The notes beneath the pieces were generated by a model. It had not been told where the DNA came from. It saw only the letters and a list, made by a program, of their open reading frames with translations, and ran no database searches. DNA of 64,000 nt from JANPPS01 sp964242575 (lineage in GTDB: Bacteria > Pseudomonadota > Alphaproteobacteria > Acetobacterales > Acetobacteraceae). Below, piece by piece: positions 35,008-43,464 of the stretch. The translations under genes and the position numbers were made by a program. The DNA lies in assembly GCA_964242575.1 (NCBI GenBank), contig CAXTCN010000009.1, positions 1 through 64,000 of the forward strand, read 5' to 3'. Position 1 is the stretch's first letter. Each line of letters opens with the position of its first letter.

Positions 35008-35637
35008 ATGGCAGTCGTACTGACGGTGGCGCAACAGAAAGGCGGTGCGGGCAAAACGATGCTGGCCGCGAACCTTGCCGCCGCGCTCGCGCCGACGCGG
35101 CGGGTGGCAGTGCTGGACATCGACCCGCAGCACAGCCTGTCGCGCTGGAGCGCGTTGCGCCTCGCGCGCCCGGTGTCGCCGGTCGCGATCACGTTCTCCG
35201 ACCTGTCCGGTTGGCGGCTGGCGAAAGAGCTGGAACGGCTGCGGCGCGAGCATGACGTGGTGCTGGTAGACAGCCCGCCGCAGGTGGATGCCGACGCGCG
35301 CCGGGCCATCCGGAGCGCGGATCTGGTGCTGGTGCCGGTGCAGCCGAGCCCGCCAGACATCTGGGCGGCGGAGGGCACGCTGAAGCTGGCGGCGGAGGAG
35401 AAACGGCCGGCGTGCCTGGTGCTGAACCGGGTGGCGACCGGCAGCCGGCTGCGCGACACCACCGACCGGGAATTGCGCGCGCGCGGGATGACGGTGCTGC
35501 CCACGAGCCTCGGCAACCGCACTGCGTTCAGCCATGCGTTCGCGGAGGGGCTGGGGGTCACGGAAGCCGCGCCGCGCAGCCAGGCGGCGGCGGAGCTGCG
35601 GGCGCTGCTGGCTGCTATTCTTGAGGTGGTCAGGTGA
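35008..35637 (+). CDS. ParA/MinD-type ATPase, orphan
   Basis: A 209-residue ParA-family ATPase with the deviant Walker A KGGAGKT at 11-17, including the signature lysine, and the switch region LDIDPQHSLSRWS. DSPPQVD forms the second nucleotide motif. Such proteins position plasmids, chromosomes or protein complexes. No ParB gene or other cargo gene lies next to it, so the role is open; small stand-alone ParA proteins are common in alphaproteobacterial chromosomes. The ATG at 35008 has AGAGG upstream. Confidence 0.9.
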   Translation: MAVVLTVAQQKGGAGKTMLAANLAAALAPTRRVAVLDIDPQHSLSRWSALRLARPVSPVAITFSDLSGWRLAKELERLRREHDVVLVDSPPQVDADARRAIRSADLVLVPVQPSPPDIWAAEGTLKLAAEEKRPACLVLNRVATGSRLRDTTDRELRARGMTVLPTSLGNRTAFSHAFAEGLGVTEAAPRSQAAAELRALLAAILEVVR

Positions 35638-35711
35638 TGGCCCGGAGGCCGGCTCAAAGGCCAGGTAAACTTGCTCAGCCCATACGGTGCCAAACGTCGG
35701 TGGCCACATCG

Positions 35712-35731
35712 GCAAGCCCGCATCGGCTTGC
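35712..35731. repeat. Inverted repeat upstream of vapBC, possible operator
   Basis: GCAAGCC (35712-35718) and GGCTTGC (35725-35731) form a 7-bp dyad with a 6-nt centre, overlapping a direct repeat CATCGGC at 35707-35713 and 35721-35727. It lies 50 bp before vapB, where VapB-type antitoxins usually bind to autoregulate. It could instead be a weak parA terminator. Confidence 0.35.
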
Positions 35732-35781
35732 ATTTCCACACCCACCAGCTCATCTTACCGTCGTCTTACATAGGAACCGGC

Positions 35782-36063
35782 ATGGCTGCCACGGGTCTCA
35801 CGACCATCGTATCGACCAAGGGCCAGGTGATCCTGCCCAAGGCGATCCGCGACCAACTGCACTGGGGCGCCGGAACCCGCCTGACTGTGGAACACACGGC
35901 CGGCGGCGTGCTTCTGAAGCCGCTGACGGGCGCCTTCGCGTCAACCGAGCCGAAGGACGTCTTCGGTTGCCTCTCCTGCAAGGGCAGGCCGAAGTCGATC
36001 GACGAGATGGAGGCGGGAATCGCTATGGAGGCCAAGCGCCGAAATGCACGGGGTCGATACTAA
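35782..36063 (+). CDS. vapB: AbrB/MazE-type antitoxin VapB
   Basis: A 93-residue antitoxin. The N-terminal half is a SpoVT/AbrB swapped-hairpin DNA-binding domain (TTIVSTKGQVILPKAIRD at residues 6-23), the C-terminal half is polar and would wrap the toxin. ATG 35782 has AGGAA upstream. It overlaps vapC by 20 bases. Family members repress their own operon with the toxin bound. Confidence 0.9.
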   Translation: MAATGLTTIVSTKGQVILPKAIRDQLHWGAGTRLTVEHTAGGVLLKPLTGAFASTEPKDVFGCLSCKGRPKSIDEMEAGIAMEAKRRNARGRY

Positions 36064-36433
36064 CGTCATCGTCCGCTACCTGACCGGCGACGACCCGGCC
36101 CAGGCAGCAAAGGCCCGCGCCGTAATCGGCCAGAAACCGGTGTTCGTGCCGAGGACCGTCCTGCTGGAGGCGGAGTGGGTATTGCGCGGCGTCTATGACC
36201 TACCGCCAAAACAGGTTATCCCAGCGCTCCGGGCCCTCGCTGGGCTTCCGGGGGTCTCGGTAGAAGATGCTGAGTTGGTCGCCAAGGCAATGGACTGGGC
36301 CGAGGTGGGCATGGACTTCGCCGACGCCCTCCATCTGGCGGCTACGGCCGAGTGCAAAGGTTTCCTGACCTTTGACAAGCGGCTCGCGCAGTCAGGGACG
36401 CGTTTAAGCAGCATCCCGATTGCAGCACCATGA
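36044..36433 (+). CDS. vapC: PIN-domain ribonuclease toxin VapC
   Basis: A 129-residue PIN-domain endoribonuclease toxin. The acidic metal-binding residues expected for an active enzyme are present: Asp5, Glu42 (or Glu44), Asp91/Asp94 in DFADALH and Asp111 in TFDKR. It starts inside vapB. The pair sits between an orphan parA and a convergent exporter gene and looks like a small mobile insertion, though no repeats or transposase mark its ends. Confidence 0.93.
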   Translation: MHGVDTNVIVRYLTGDDPAQAAKARAVIGQKPVFVPRTVLLEAEWVLRGVYDLPPKQVIPALRALAGLPGVSVEDAELVAKAMDWAEVGMDFADALHLAATAECKGFLTFDKRLAQSGTRLSSIPIAAP

Positions 36434-36504
36434 CGGCGTCGAGCCAGGATTTCGCAGCTTCACGTCGTGCAATGGTCGGAGCGGCTGGTATCAGGCCTCG
36501 ACTG

Positions 36505-37407
36505 CTATCCGCGCCCCTCCCGCCACCACGAGAACAACCCGGACAGCACCAGCACGCCGATGCCGATAAACTCCCACCCGCCCGGCACCTCGTTCCACAC
36601 CAGCCATCCCAGCAGCACGGCATAGAGGATCGCGCCATACTCGAACGGGGCCAGCATGGTTGCCTCGCCGCTGCGGTAGCCCTCGGTCATCAGCAGTTGC
36701 GCCGCGGTCGAGATCACGCCGACGCCGATCAGCGCGATGAACTGCGGGACGGTTGGCGTCACCCAGACCGGGATGGTCAGCAGGGCCGCCAGGAGGGTGC
36801 TGCCGATTGAGAACAGCAGGACGATGGTGACGTTGCGCTCGCCTGATTGTCCCATGCGGCGGATGCTGATCATCGCCAGCGCCCAAGCGGCCACGCCGGC
36901 CATCACCACCAGCGCCGGGCCGACGGGCTGGCCGGCGTTGTCCTCCCAGGGGCGCAGCACGATCAGCACGCCCGCCAGGCCCACCGCCACGACCGCCGCC
37001 CGCGTGGCGCTGATGCGCTCGTGCAGCAGCGGGACCGACAGCAGCGTGAGGAAAATCGGCATGGAGAAGCCGAGCGCCGTGACGGTCGCGATTGGCAAGG
37101 TCGCGTAGCCGTAGAACGCGGCGTACATGCCGCAGAACCCGGCCGCAAGGCGCAGCAGGTGCGCGCCAGGGCGGTTCGTGCGGAGCGCGGACCAGCCGCC
37201 ATTGCCGCGCAGCATCGGCAACAGGATCAGCACCGAGCACAGGCTGCGGAACAGCACCACCTCGGCCACGGGCAGGCCGGGCGACGCGGCCTTGACCAGG
37301 GCGGCGGCCACGTTGAAGAAAGCGGACGAGGCCAGCACGCAGAGGATGGCACGGTGCCGCAGCCGCGCTGGGCGGTCAGCAGCCGCGGTGGCCGGGATGG
37401 ATGCCAT
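36505..37407 (-). CDS. EamA/DMT family transporter
   Basis: Inner-membrane transporter of the drug/metabolite superfamily with ten predicted helices in two EamA repeats (300 residues). The first repeat includes VAEVVLFRSLCSVLILLP, and the second GEATMLAPFEYGAILYAVLLGWLVWNE. Substrate is unknown; relatives export amino acids or other metabolites. ATG 37407 is chosen over an earlier start at 37482 that would overlap the upstream gene. It lies 7 bp after the GNAT-fusion gene and converges on vapC. Confidence 0.88.
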   Translation of the reverse strand: MASIPATAAADRPARLRHRAILCVLASSAFFNVAAALVKAASPGLPVAEVVLFRSLCSVLILLPMLRGNGGWSALRTNRPGAHLLRLAAGFCGMYAAFYGYATLPIATVTALGFSMPIFLTLLSVPLLHERISATRAAVVAVGLAGVLIVLRPWEDNAGQPVGPALVVMAGVAAWALAMISIRRMGQSGERNVTIVLLFSIGSTLLAALLTIPVWVTPTVPQFIALIGVGVISTAAQLLMTEGYRSGEATMLAPFEYGAILYAVLLGWLVWNEVPGGWEFIGIGVLVLSGLFSWWREGRG

Positions 37408-37414
37408 GCCGTTT

Positions 37415-40042
37415 CTATGACGCGGCGGGCGTTGCGGCGACGCGGGGCAGCGAAATGGACGCCTCCACCACCTCAGGCTCATCTGGCATCCGGCGCACGG
37501 TGAAGCCGAGCTTGCGCACGAACGCCAGCATGGGCGCGTTCTCCGCCAGCACCTGGCCGGTGATCCCGGTCATGCCTTGGGCCGCACCCCAATCCATGAT
37601 GCGGTGCATCAGGTGCCGCGCCAGGCCGCGGCCCTTCATGGACTGTTCCACCACGACCGCGAACTCACCCGTGGTGGTATAAGGCTCCCGCACCAGTCGG
37701 GCCACGCCAACGGTCTCGTTGGTGGCCTCGCGCACGGCGATCAGGGCCATCTCGCGGTCGTAATCCACCTGGGTCATGCGGGCGATCTGGTCCGGGGATA
37801 GGGTGCGCAACATGCTGAAAAAGCGATAGCGGATGTCCTCGGGCGACAGGCGGGCGAACAGGGCGGCGTGCGCCTCCGCGTCCTCGGGGCGGATGGGGCG
37901 GATCAGCACCGGTTCGTCCCCGGCCATCCAATGCTCCGTAAGCTCGGCGGGATAGGGGGCGATGCCCAGTTCGGCGACGACGCCCGGCTCACGCAGGCTG
38001 ATCCAGGCGTCGGCCGCCAGCACGCCGTCGCCGTCGGCGAACAGCGGGTTGATGTCCAGCGCCGCGATCTCGGGGAAGTCCATCACAAGCTGACTCACCC
38101 GCACCAGCGCGTCCGCCACGGCGCCGGTGTCGGCGGCGGGCTGATCGTGCAGCTCGGCCAGGGTGCAGGCGACCTGGGTGCTGCCGATCAGGCTGGCGGC
38201 GAGGGTAAGGTTCAGCGGCGGCAGGTCCACCGCAGCGTCGCCCAGCAGGTCGGCCGCGCTGCCGCCCTGGCCGAACGCGATGGCTGGGCCGAACATCGCG
38301 TCGTCGCGCACCGTGATACGCAGCTCGCGGGCGCGGCCGACCTGGTGTTGCACCAGAAAGCCTTCCGTGAGTCCGGCCGGGTCCAGGCGGGCACGCCGGT
38401 CTTCCAGCAGCATGGCCGCGCGCTGCACGGTCGTGCCGTCGGCTAGGTCGAGCGTGACGCCGCCGGGTCCGCGCGGCTGTGGCCGGGCGCTGCGGGCCAG
38501 CTTCACCACCACGGGGAAGCCGATCTCGGCGGCGGCCAACGCGGCGGCCTCGGGCGTCGGCGCGGCGCGGCTCGGCACGGTCTGCATGCCATAGGCCGTT
38601 AGCACCGTCAGCGCCTCCAGTTGCAACAGGCCAGTGCGTCCGGCGCGCCGGGCCGCGTCGAAGGTGGCCCGCACGGCGGCGCGGTCGGGCGCCAGGCTCA
38701 GCACGGCGCTGGGCGGCAGCTCGCGCGCCGCCGCCCGGGCACGCCGTTGCTCCACAAGCTGGGCGAAGCCGCGCATTGCCCCTTCCGGCGAGGAGAACGA
38801 CGGCACCCCCGCGGCGGCGAGCGCCCGGCGGTGCGCGTCGCCGGTCGTCTCGCCCATCACGCAGGCCAGCAATGAGATTTTCATGCCGGGCGCCGCCGCG
38901 ACGAGTGCCGCGATGCCGGCCGCATCCGGCGTCCCGGTTGGCGCCATGACAACCACGACGCCGCCGACCTCGGGCGCGCCGGACAGCATGGAGGCGGTTT
39001 CCGCCAGGCGGATCGGCTGGGTCGGGCCGGTCCAGGCCAATCCAGGGTCGGTCGGGCCGGGCGGCAGGTTCAGGTTCAGCACGCCGCGGGTAGCCTGGGT
39101 GAGCGGTGCCAGCGGCAGGCCGAGCCGCACCGCAGCGTCCGCCGCCATCTGGCCGGGGCCGATGGCGTTGGTCACGATTGCCACTGCATCGCTGCGCGGC
39201 GGACGGGCGCGGGTCAGGGTTTCCGCCGCACCCAATAGGTCCGGCAACGTTTCTACCCGGACGACGCCGACCCGGCGCAGGGCAGCGGTGAACACGGCGT
39301 CCGCCCGGCCGGATGGGTCCCCTACGCGCCCTCCGGCGTGAATGGCCACGACCGGGCGCAGCCGGGCGGCGGCCCGGGCAGCGGACAGGAAGCGGCGGCG
39401 CTCGTGGACGGTGCGGATATCCAGCAGGATGGCGCCGGTGCCCGGGTCGCGGGACAGCCAGTCGAGCACCAGGCCGAAGCCGATGTCCCCATCCATGCCG
39501 ACGCCGACAATATGACTGAAACCGACGCCGTTCGGCTCCGCCCAATCCAGCACCGCGCGGCACAGCGCCGCCGACTGCGACACCAGCGCCAGCTTGCCGG
39601 GCCGGGGCAGCAGGTGCGCCGTCGTGGCGTTCAGGCCAAGGGCTGGCACGGCGATGCCGAAGCTTGACGGACCCAGCACCCGCACCCCGGCGGCGCGCCC
39701 GATATCCCACAGGTCCGGCGCAGGGGTCAGGCACACGGCCGCGAAGGCACCACGCGCGCCCAGCGCCATGATGGCGGCCTCGACGCCGTCCGGGTCGGTC
39801 GTGACCACTCCAAGGTCCGGCACCAACGGCAGCGCCGCCACGTCTGGATAGGCCAGCACGCCGGCCATGGCCTCGAGCCCGGGGCCGACCGGCAGCACCG
39901 CGCCCTCGAACCCGGCTGTCAGCATGTTCTGCATGACGGTCTTGCCCAGCGCGGTGCCTGCCCCGACCAGCGCAACGGAACGGGGACGGAACAGGAGCTC
40001 AGGGCGGAAGCGGCCAAGGGACGCAGGCCGGAACAGGGGCAT
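37415..40042 (-). CDS. PatZ-like acyl-CoA synthetase (NDP-forming)/GNAT protein acetyltransferase fusion
   Basis: An 875-residue multidomain protein: CoA-binding domain (from about residue 18), succinyl-CoA-ligase-like domain, ATP-grasp domain (about 480-690) and a C-terminal GNAT domain with the acetyl-CoA loop QSMKGRGLARHLM. This is the layout of Salmonella Pat/E. coli PatZ, which acetylate lysines of acetyl-CoA synthetase and other enzymes. The segment where active synthetases carry the catalytic histidine (normally ...SHTGAL...) reads DPSGRADAVFTAAL, with no His, so synthetase activity is probably lost. The start ATG 40042 replaces a TTG at 40078. It follows livM by 133 bp. Confidence 0.88.
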   Translation of the reverse strand: MPLFRPASLGRFRPELLFRPRSVALVGAGTALGKTVMQNMLTAGFEGAVLPVGPGLEAMAGVLAYPDVAALPLVPDLGVVTTDPDGVEAAIMALGARGAFAAVCLTPAPDLWDIGRAAGVRVLGPSSFGIAVPALGLNATTAHLLPRPGKLALVSQSAALCRAVLDWAEPNGVGFSHIVGVGMDGDIGFGLVLDWLSRDPGTGAILLDIRTVHERRRFLSAARAAARLRPVVAIHAGGRVGDPSGRADAVFTAALRRVGVVRVETLPDLLGAAETLTRARPPRSDAVAIVTNAIGPGQMAADAAVRLGLPLAPLTQATRGVLNLNLPPGPTDPGLAWTGPTQPIRLAETASMLSGAPEVGGVVVVMAPTGTPDAAGIAALVAAAPGMKISLLACVMGETTGDAHRRALAAAGVPSFSSPEGAMRGFAQLVEQRRARAAARELPPSAVLSLAPDRAAVRATFDAARRAGRTGLLQLEALTVLTAYGMQTVPSRAAPTPEAAALAAAEIGFPVVVKLARSARPQPRGPGGVTLDLADGTTVQRAAMLLEDRRARLDPAGLTEGFLVQHQVGRARELRITVRDDAMFGPAIAFGQGGSAADLLGDAAVDLPPLNLTLAASLIGSTQVACTLAELHDQPAADTGAVADALVRVSQLVMDFPEIAALDINPLFADGDGVLAADAWISLREPGVVAELGIAPYPAELTEHWMAGDEPVLIRPIRPEDAEAHAALFARLSPEDIRYRFFSMLRTLSPDQIARMTQVDYDREMALIAVREATNETVGVARLVREPYTTTGEFAVVVEQSMKGRGLARHLMHRIMDWGAAQGMTGITGQVLAENAPMLAFVRKLGFTVRRMPDEPEVVEASISLPRVAATPAAS

Positions 40043-40175
40043 CAAGAGTCCAGTATTGTGCGTTGCAGCATACACCAATCAACGCCGGCTGGGTTGCCTT
40101 AATTCATAGGCCGCCAATGATCGCGTGACTGGGACCAGGACACCTGGAGTGGGCTGCGCTTGTTTTCGGCGCGCC

Positions 40176-41177
40176 CTACAGCGGACGCCGGATCAACGCC
40201 GCGATCTCGCCGACGATGCCGCGCCGGAACGCCAGCACGCAGGCTACGAATATGACGCCCTGCGTGACCGTCACCCACGACCCGGCGCCGGCCAGCGCGC
40301 TTTCGGTCCAGACGATGACGCCCGCGCCAACCACCGGGCCAAAGATGGTGCCCATGCCGCCCAGCAGGTTCATCAGCACGACCTCGCCGGACATGGCGTA
40401 ATGCACGTCGGTCAGCGTCGCGATGCCGAACACCAGGCTTTTGGTGCCACCCGCGATGCCGGCGATGAAGGTGCTGAGGATGAACGCGACCAGCTTGTAG
40501 TCGTCAGTCCGGTAACCCAACGAGATGGCGCGCGGCTCGTTCTCGCGGATGGCTTTCAGCACCTGGCCGAACGGCGAGTGCACGATGCGGTGGATCAGCA
40601 GGAAGAAGATAAAGAAAATCACCGCGACCAGGGCATACATGGCCATGTCGTCCTGCAGCGAGAACACGCCGAACAGCGCGCCGCGCGGGACTTGCTGGAT
40701 GCCATCCTCGCCGCCGGTGAACGGCGCCTGCAAGCAGAAAAAGTAGTTCATCTGCGCCAAAGCGAGGGTAATCATGGCGAAGTACAGGCCCTGCCGCCGG
40801 ATGGCGAGCAGGCCGAACACCGTGCCGAGCACTGCGCCAGCAACGCCGCCGAGCAGGATGGCGACTTCGGGCGTGACGCCCAGGTTCTTGGCGCACCAGG
40901 CCGTGACGTAGCCGCCCATGCCGAAGTAGGCGGCGTGCCCGAAGCTCAGCAGCCCGACGAAGCCGATCAGCAGGTTGAAGGCACAGGCGAACAGCGCGAA
41001 GCAAAGCACCTTCATCAGGAACACGGGATAGATGAAGTATGGCCCCGCCACCGCGAACGCTAGAAGCAACAGCAATGCGATGGCCTGCGCGCTGCTGAAC
41101 CCCAGGATGCTGAGCGGACGCTTCACCCCGGGCGCGTACTCTTCGGGCGTGACGGGGGCTAGAGGCGAGGCGTCCAT
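40176..41177 (-). CDS. livM: Branched-chain amino acid/amide ABC transporter permease LivM
   Basis: One of two inner-membrane permeases of a Liv-type (HAAT) importer, 333 residues with about ten helices. The family features LIGFVGLLSFGHAAYFGMGGY and the EAA-like loop KAIRENEPRAISLGY are visible. It starts one base after livH. The substrate could be branched-chain amino acids, amides, urea or short-chain organic acids; the window does not say which. Confidence 0.93.
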   Translation of the reverse strand: MDASPLAPVTPEEYAPGVKRPLSILGFSSAQAIALLLLLAFAVAGPYFIYPVFLMKVLCFALFACAFNLLIGFVGLLSFGHAAYFGMGGYVTAWCAKNLGVTPEVAILLGGVAGAVLGTVFGLLAIRRQGLYFAMITLALAQMNYFFCLQAPFTGGEDGIQQVPRGALFGVFSLQDDMAMYALVAVIFFIFFLLIHRIVHSPFGQVLKAIRENEPRAISLGYRTDDYKLVAFILSTFIAGIAGGTKSLVFGIATLTDVHYAMSGEVVLMNLLGGMGTIFGPVVGAGVIVWTESALAGAGSWVTVTQGVIFVACVLAFRRGIVGEIAALIRRPL

Positions 41178-41178
41178 G

Positions 41179-42237
41179 TCAGGCGGCCTTTCCGAACAGC
41201 CCAGCCGGCCGGGCCAGCAGGACGATGACCATGACCACGAAGATAACCGTAGCCGACGCCTGGGGATAATACACCTTCGTGAGACCCTCGACGATGCCCA
41301 ATCCGAAGCCGGTGACGACGCTGCCCAGAATGGAGCCCATGCCGCCGATCACCACCACGGCGAACACGGTGATGATGAACGAGGACCCCATATTCGGGTT
41401 AACCGAGTAGATCGGCGCAGCCAGCACGCCCGCGAACGCCGCCAGCGCCACGCCGCCCGCGTAGGTGAGGCTGATCATGCGCGGCACGTTGACCCCGAAG
41501 GCCTGCACCAGCCCAGGGTTCTCGGTGGCGGCGCGCAGCTTGGCGCCGAGCTGGGTCTTTTCAATCAGCAGCCACGTCACAAGGCACATGGCCGCGGCGG
41601 CCAGCAGCACCCAGCCGCGGTAGTTGGGCATGAACATGAAGCCAAGGTTGGTGCCGCCCTGCAGCGCGTCCGGGATGCGGTACGGCATGCCAGACGAGCC
41701 GAACGCGTTGCGGGCCAGCCCCTCTATGATTAAGGCCATGCCGAACGTGAGCAGCAGGCCATACAGGTGGTCCAGCTTGTAAAGCCGGCTGATGATGGTT
41801 TTCTCCAGCAGCAGGCCGAACGCGCCCACGATCAGCGGCGCCAGGATCAGCGCCGGCCAGTAGCCGATCACCGCCCAGTCCGGCACCGCCAGGCCCGGCG
41901 AGATCATCGCAAGCCAGGTGTTCGGCGTGAGCATCATCCACGCCACGAACGCGCCCAGCATGAACAATGCGCCGTGCGCGAAGTTGATGATGTTCAACAT
42001 GCCGAAAATCACGGCCAGGCCCAGCGACAGCAGCGCGTAGAACGCTCCGTTGATGAGGCCCAGCAGCAACTGCCCGAACAGCAGTTGCGGCGGGCGGTAG
42101 AAGCTGAAACCGGATAAGGCCGACGCAAGGTCCCGGGCGTTCCAGCCCGCGTAAAGCACGGCGCCAACAACAACGGTGGCCAGGACCGCGCGGGTCAGCG
42201 CGGCCTGGATCGAGAGGTCAGACTCCGCGCGCACCAT
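41179..42237 (-). CDS. livH: Branched-chain amino acid/amide ABC transporter permease LivH
   Basis: Second permease of the Liv-type importer, 352 residues. The hallmark GLAVIFGMLNIINFAHGALFM and the coupling loop KLRAATENPGLVQAFGVNV are present. I place the start at ATG 42237, two bases after the preceding binding-protein gene; the open frame continues upstream but reads out of frame through that gene. The first about 50 residues include an extra helix before the canonical start of the domain. Confidence 0.93.
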   Translation of the reverse strand: MVRAESDLSIQAALTRAVLATVVVGAVLYAGWNARDLASALSGFSFYRPPQLLFGQLLLGLINGAFYALLSLGLAVIFGMLNIINFAHGALFMLGAFVAWMMLTPNTWLAMISPGLAVPDWAVIGYWPALILAPLIVGAFGLLLEKTIISRLYKLDHLYGLLLTFGMALIIEGLARNAFGSSGMPYRIPDALQGGTNLGFMFMPNYRGWVLLAAAAMCLVTWLLIEKTQLGAKLRAATENPGLVQAFGVNVPRMISLTYAGGVALAAFAGVLAAPIYSVNPNMGSSFIITVFAVVVIGGMGSILGSVVTGFGLGIVEGLTKVYYPQASATVIFVVMVIVLLARPAGLFGKAA

Positions 42238-42239
42238 GG

Positions 42240-43451
42240 TCAGGCACGCACCAGCGGGCAGCCGCCCTCGGCCAACGGCTTCCACGCCTGGTCCGCTGGC
42301 GTGGTGACCACTGGCTTGTAGTAATCCCAGGGATACTTGCTCTCGGACCTCTTCTTGACCTCGAACAAGGTGGACGGGAACAGCGCCAGTCCGTCGGCGC
42401 GGATTGTACCGGGGCCGTAAGCGTCGTCCCCGGTCGGCATGGACTTCATGCGCGCCACCACCGCCGCACCGTCGGCCTTGTTGGCGACGCCCACGTCCGC
42501 GACGGCCTTCAAGTAGTGCAACGCCCCGGAGTATGCGCCGGCGTTGGTCATGTTCGGCACGACATTGGGCATGCGGGCCTGGAAGCGCTTGGTGAAGGCG
42601 CGGGTGCGGTCGTTGGTGTCCCAATAGAAGCTCTCGGTCAGGAACAGTCCTTGCGCCGCCTCCAGCCCCAGGCCGTGCACGTCGTTGATGAACATCAGCA
42701 TGGCCGCGACCTTCATGCGCTGGGTCAGGCCGAACTCGGCCGCCTGCTTGATGCTGTTCACGGTGTCCGCGCCCGCGTTGGCGAGGCCCAGCACCTTGGC
42801 GCCGCTCGCCTGGGCCGAAATCAGGAACGAGGAGAAGTCCGACGTGCCCGGGAACGGGTACAGCGAGGACCCCAGCACCTTGCCGCCGGCCTTGGTCACG
42901 AACGCGGACGTGTCCCGTTGCAGTTGCTGGCCGAATACGTAGTCGGCTGTCACGAAGTACCAGGTGTCGCCACCCGCTGCGACCATCGCGCCGCCGGTGG
43001 AGTGGGCCAGCATGTAGGTGTCGTAAGCCCAGTGGATCGTGCTCGGCGTGCACTGCGCGCCTGTCAGGTCCCCGGTGGCGGCGCCGGTGTTGATGTAGGC
43101 GCGGTTCTTCTCGCGCACCACGTTGTTGACCGCGAGCGCCACCGAACTCGTGGGCACGTCCACGATCAGGTCCACGCCGTCACGGTCGATCCACTGCCGG
43201 GCGATGCCGACGCCGATGTCCGGCTTGTTCTGGTGGTCGGCGGCCAGCACCTCGACCTTGAGGCCGCCGCCGAACTCCTGCACGGCCATACGCACGGCGT
43301 TGACGCTGAGCTGGCCGCCGATGTCGCGGTACGGACCGGACTGGTCGTTCAGCACGCCAATTTTGATGGTCTGCCCCTGCGCCTGCGACCGGCGCGGCAA
43401 CAAGGCGGTGGCGGCGGTTGCCCCAAGCAGGGCGCGACGGTCGAGGGTCAT
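42240..43451 (-). CDS. ABC transporter substrate-binding protein, copy 1 (next to livH)
   Basis: Periplasmic binding protein of the Leu/Ile/Val-type family (403 residues). The N-terminus MTLDRRALLGATAATALL is a twin-arginine-like signal, cleaved probably after RSQAQG. The mature part begins TIKIGVLNDQSGPYRDIGG, typical of family 6 binding proteins. ATG 43451 has GGAGG seven bases upstream. It is the closest of three tandem paralogues to the permease genes. Confidence 0.92.
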   Translation of the reverse strand: MTLDRRALLGATAATALLPRRSQAQGQTIKIGVLNDQSGPYRDIGGQLSVNAVRMAVQEFGGGLKVEVLAADHQNKPDIGVGIARQWIDRDGVDLIVDVPTSSVALAVNNVVREKNRAYINTGAATGDLTGAQCTPSTIHWAYDTYMLAHSTGGAMVAAGGDTWYFVTADYVFGQQLQRDTSAFVTKAGGKVLGSSLYPFPGTSDFSSFLISAQASGAKVLGLANAGADTVNSIKQAAEFGLTQRMKVAAMLMFINDVHGLGLEAAQGLFLTESFYWDTNDRTRAFTKRFQARMPNVVPNMTNAGAYSGALHYLKAVADVGVANKADGAAVVARMKSMPTGDDAYGPGTIRADGLALFPSTLFEVKKRSESKYPWDYYKPVVTTPADQAWKPLAEGGCPLVRA

Positions 43452-43464
43452 GACGTGGCCTCCG

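Noticed and set aside
42238..43053. Upstream in-frame extension of livH through the first binding-protein gene
   Set aside because: Low-complexity shadow of the binding-protein gene; the permease begins at ATG 42237, two bases after that gene's stop.
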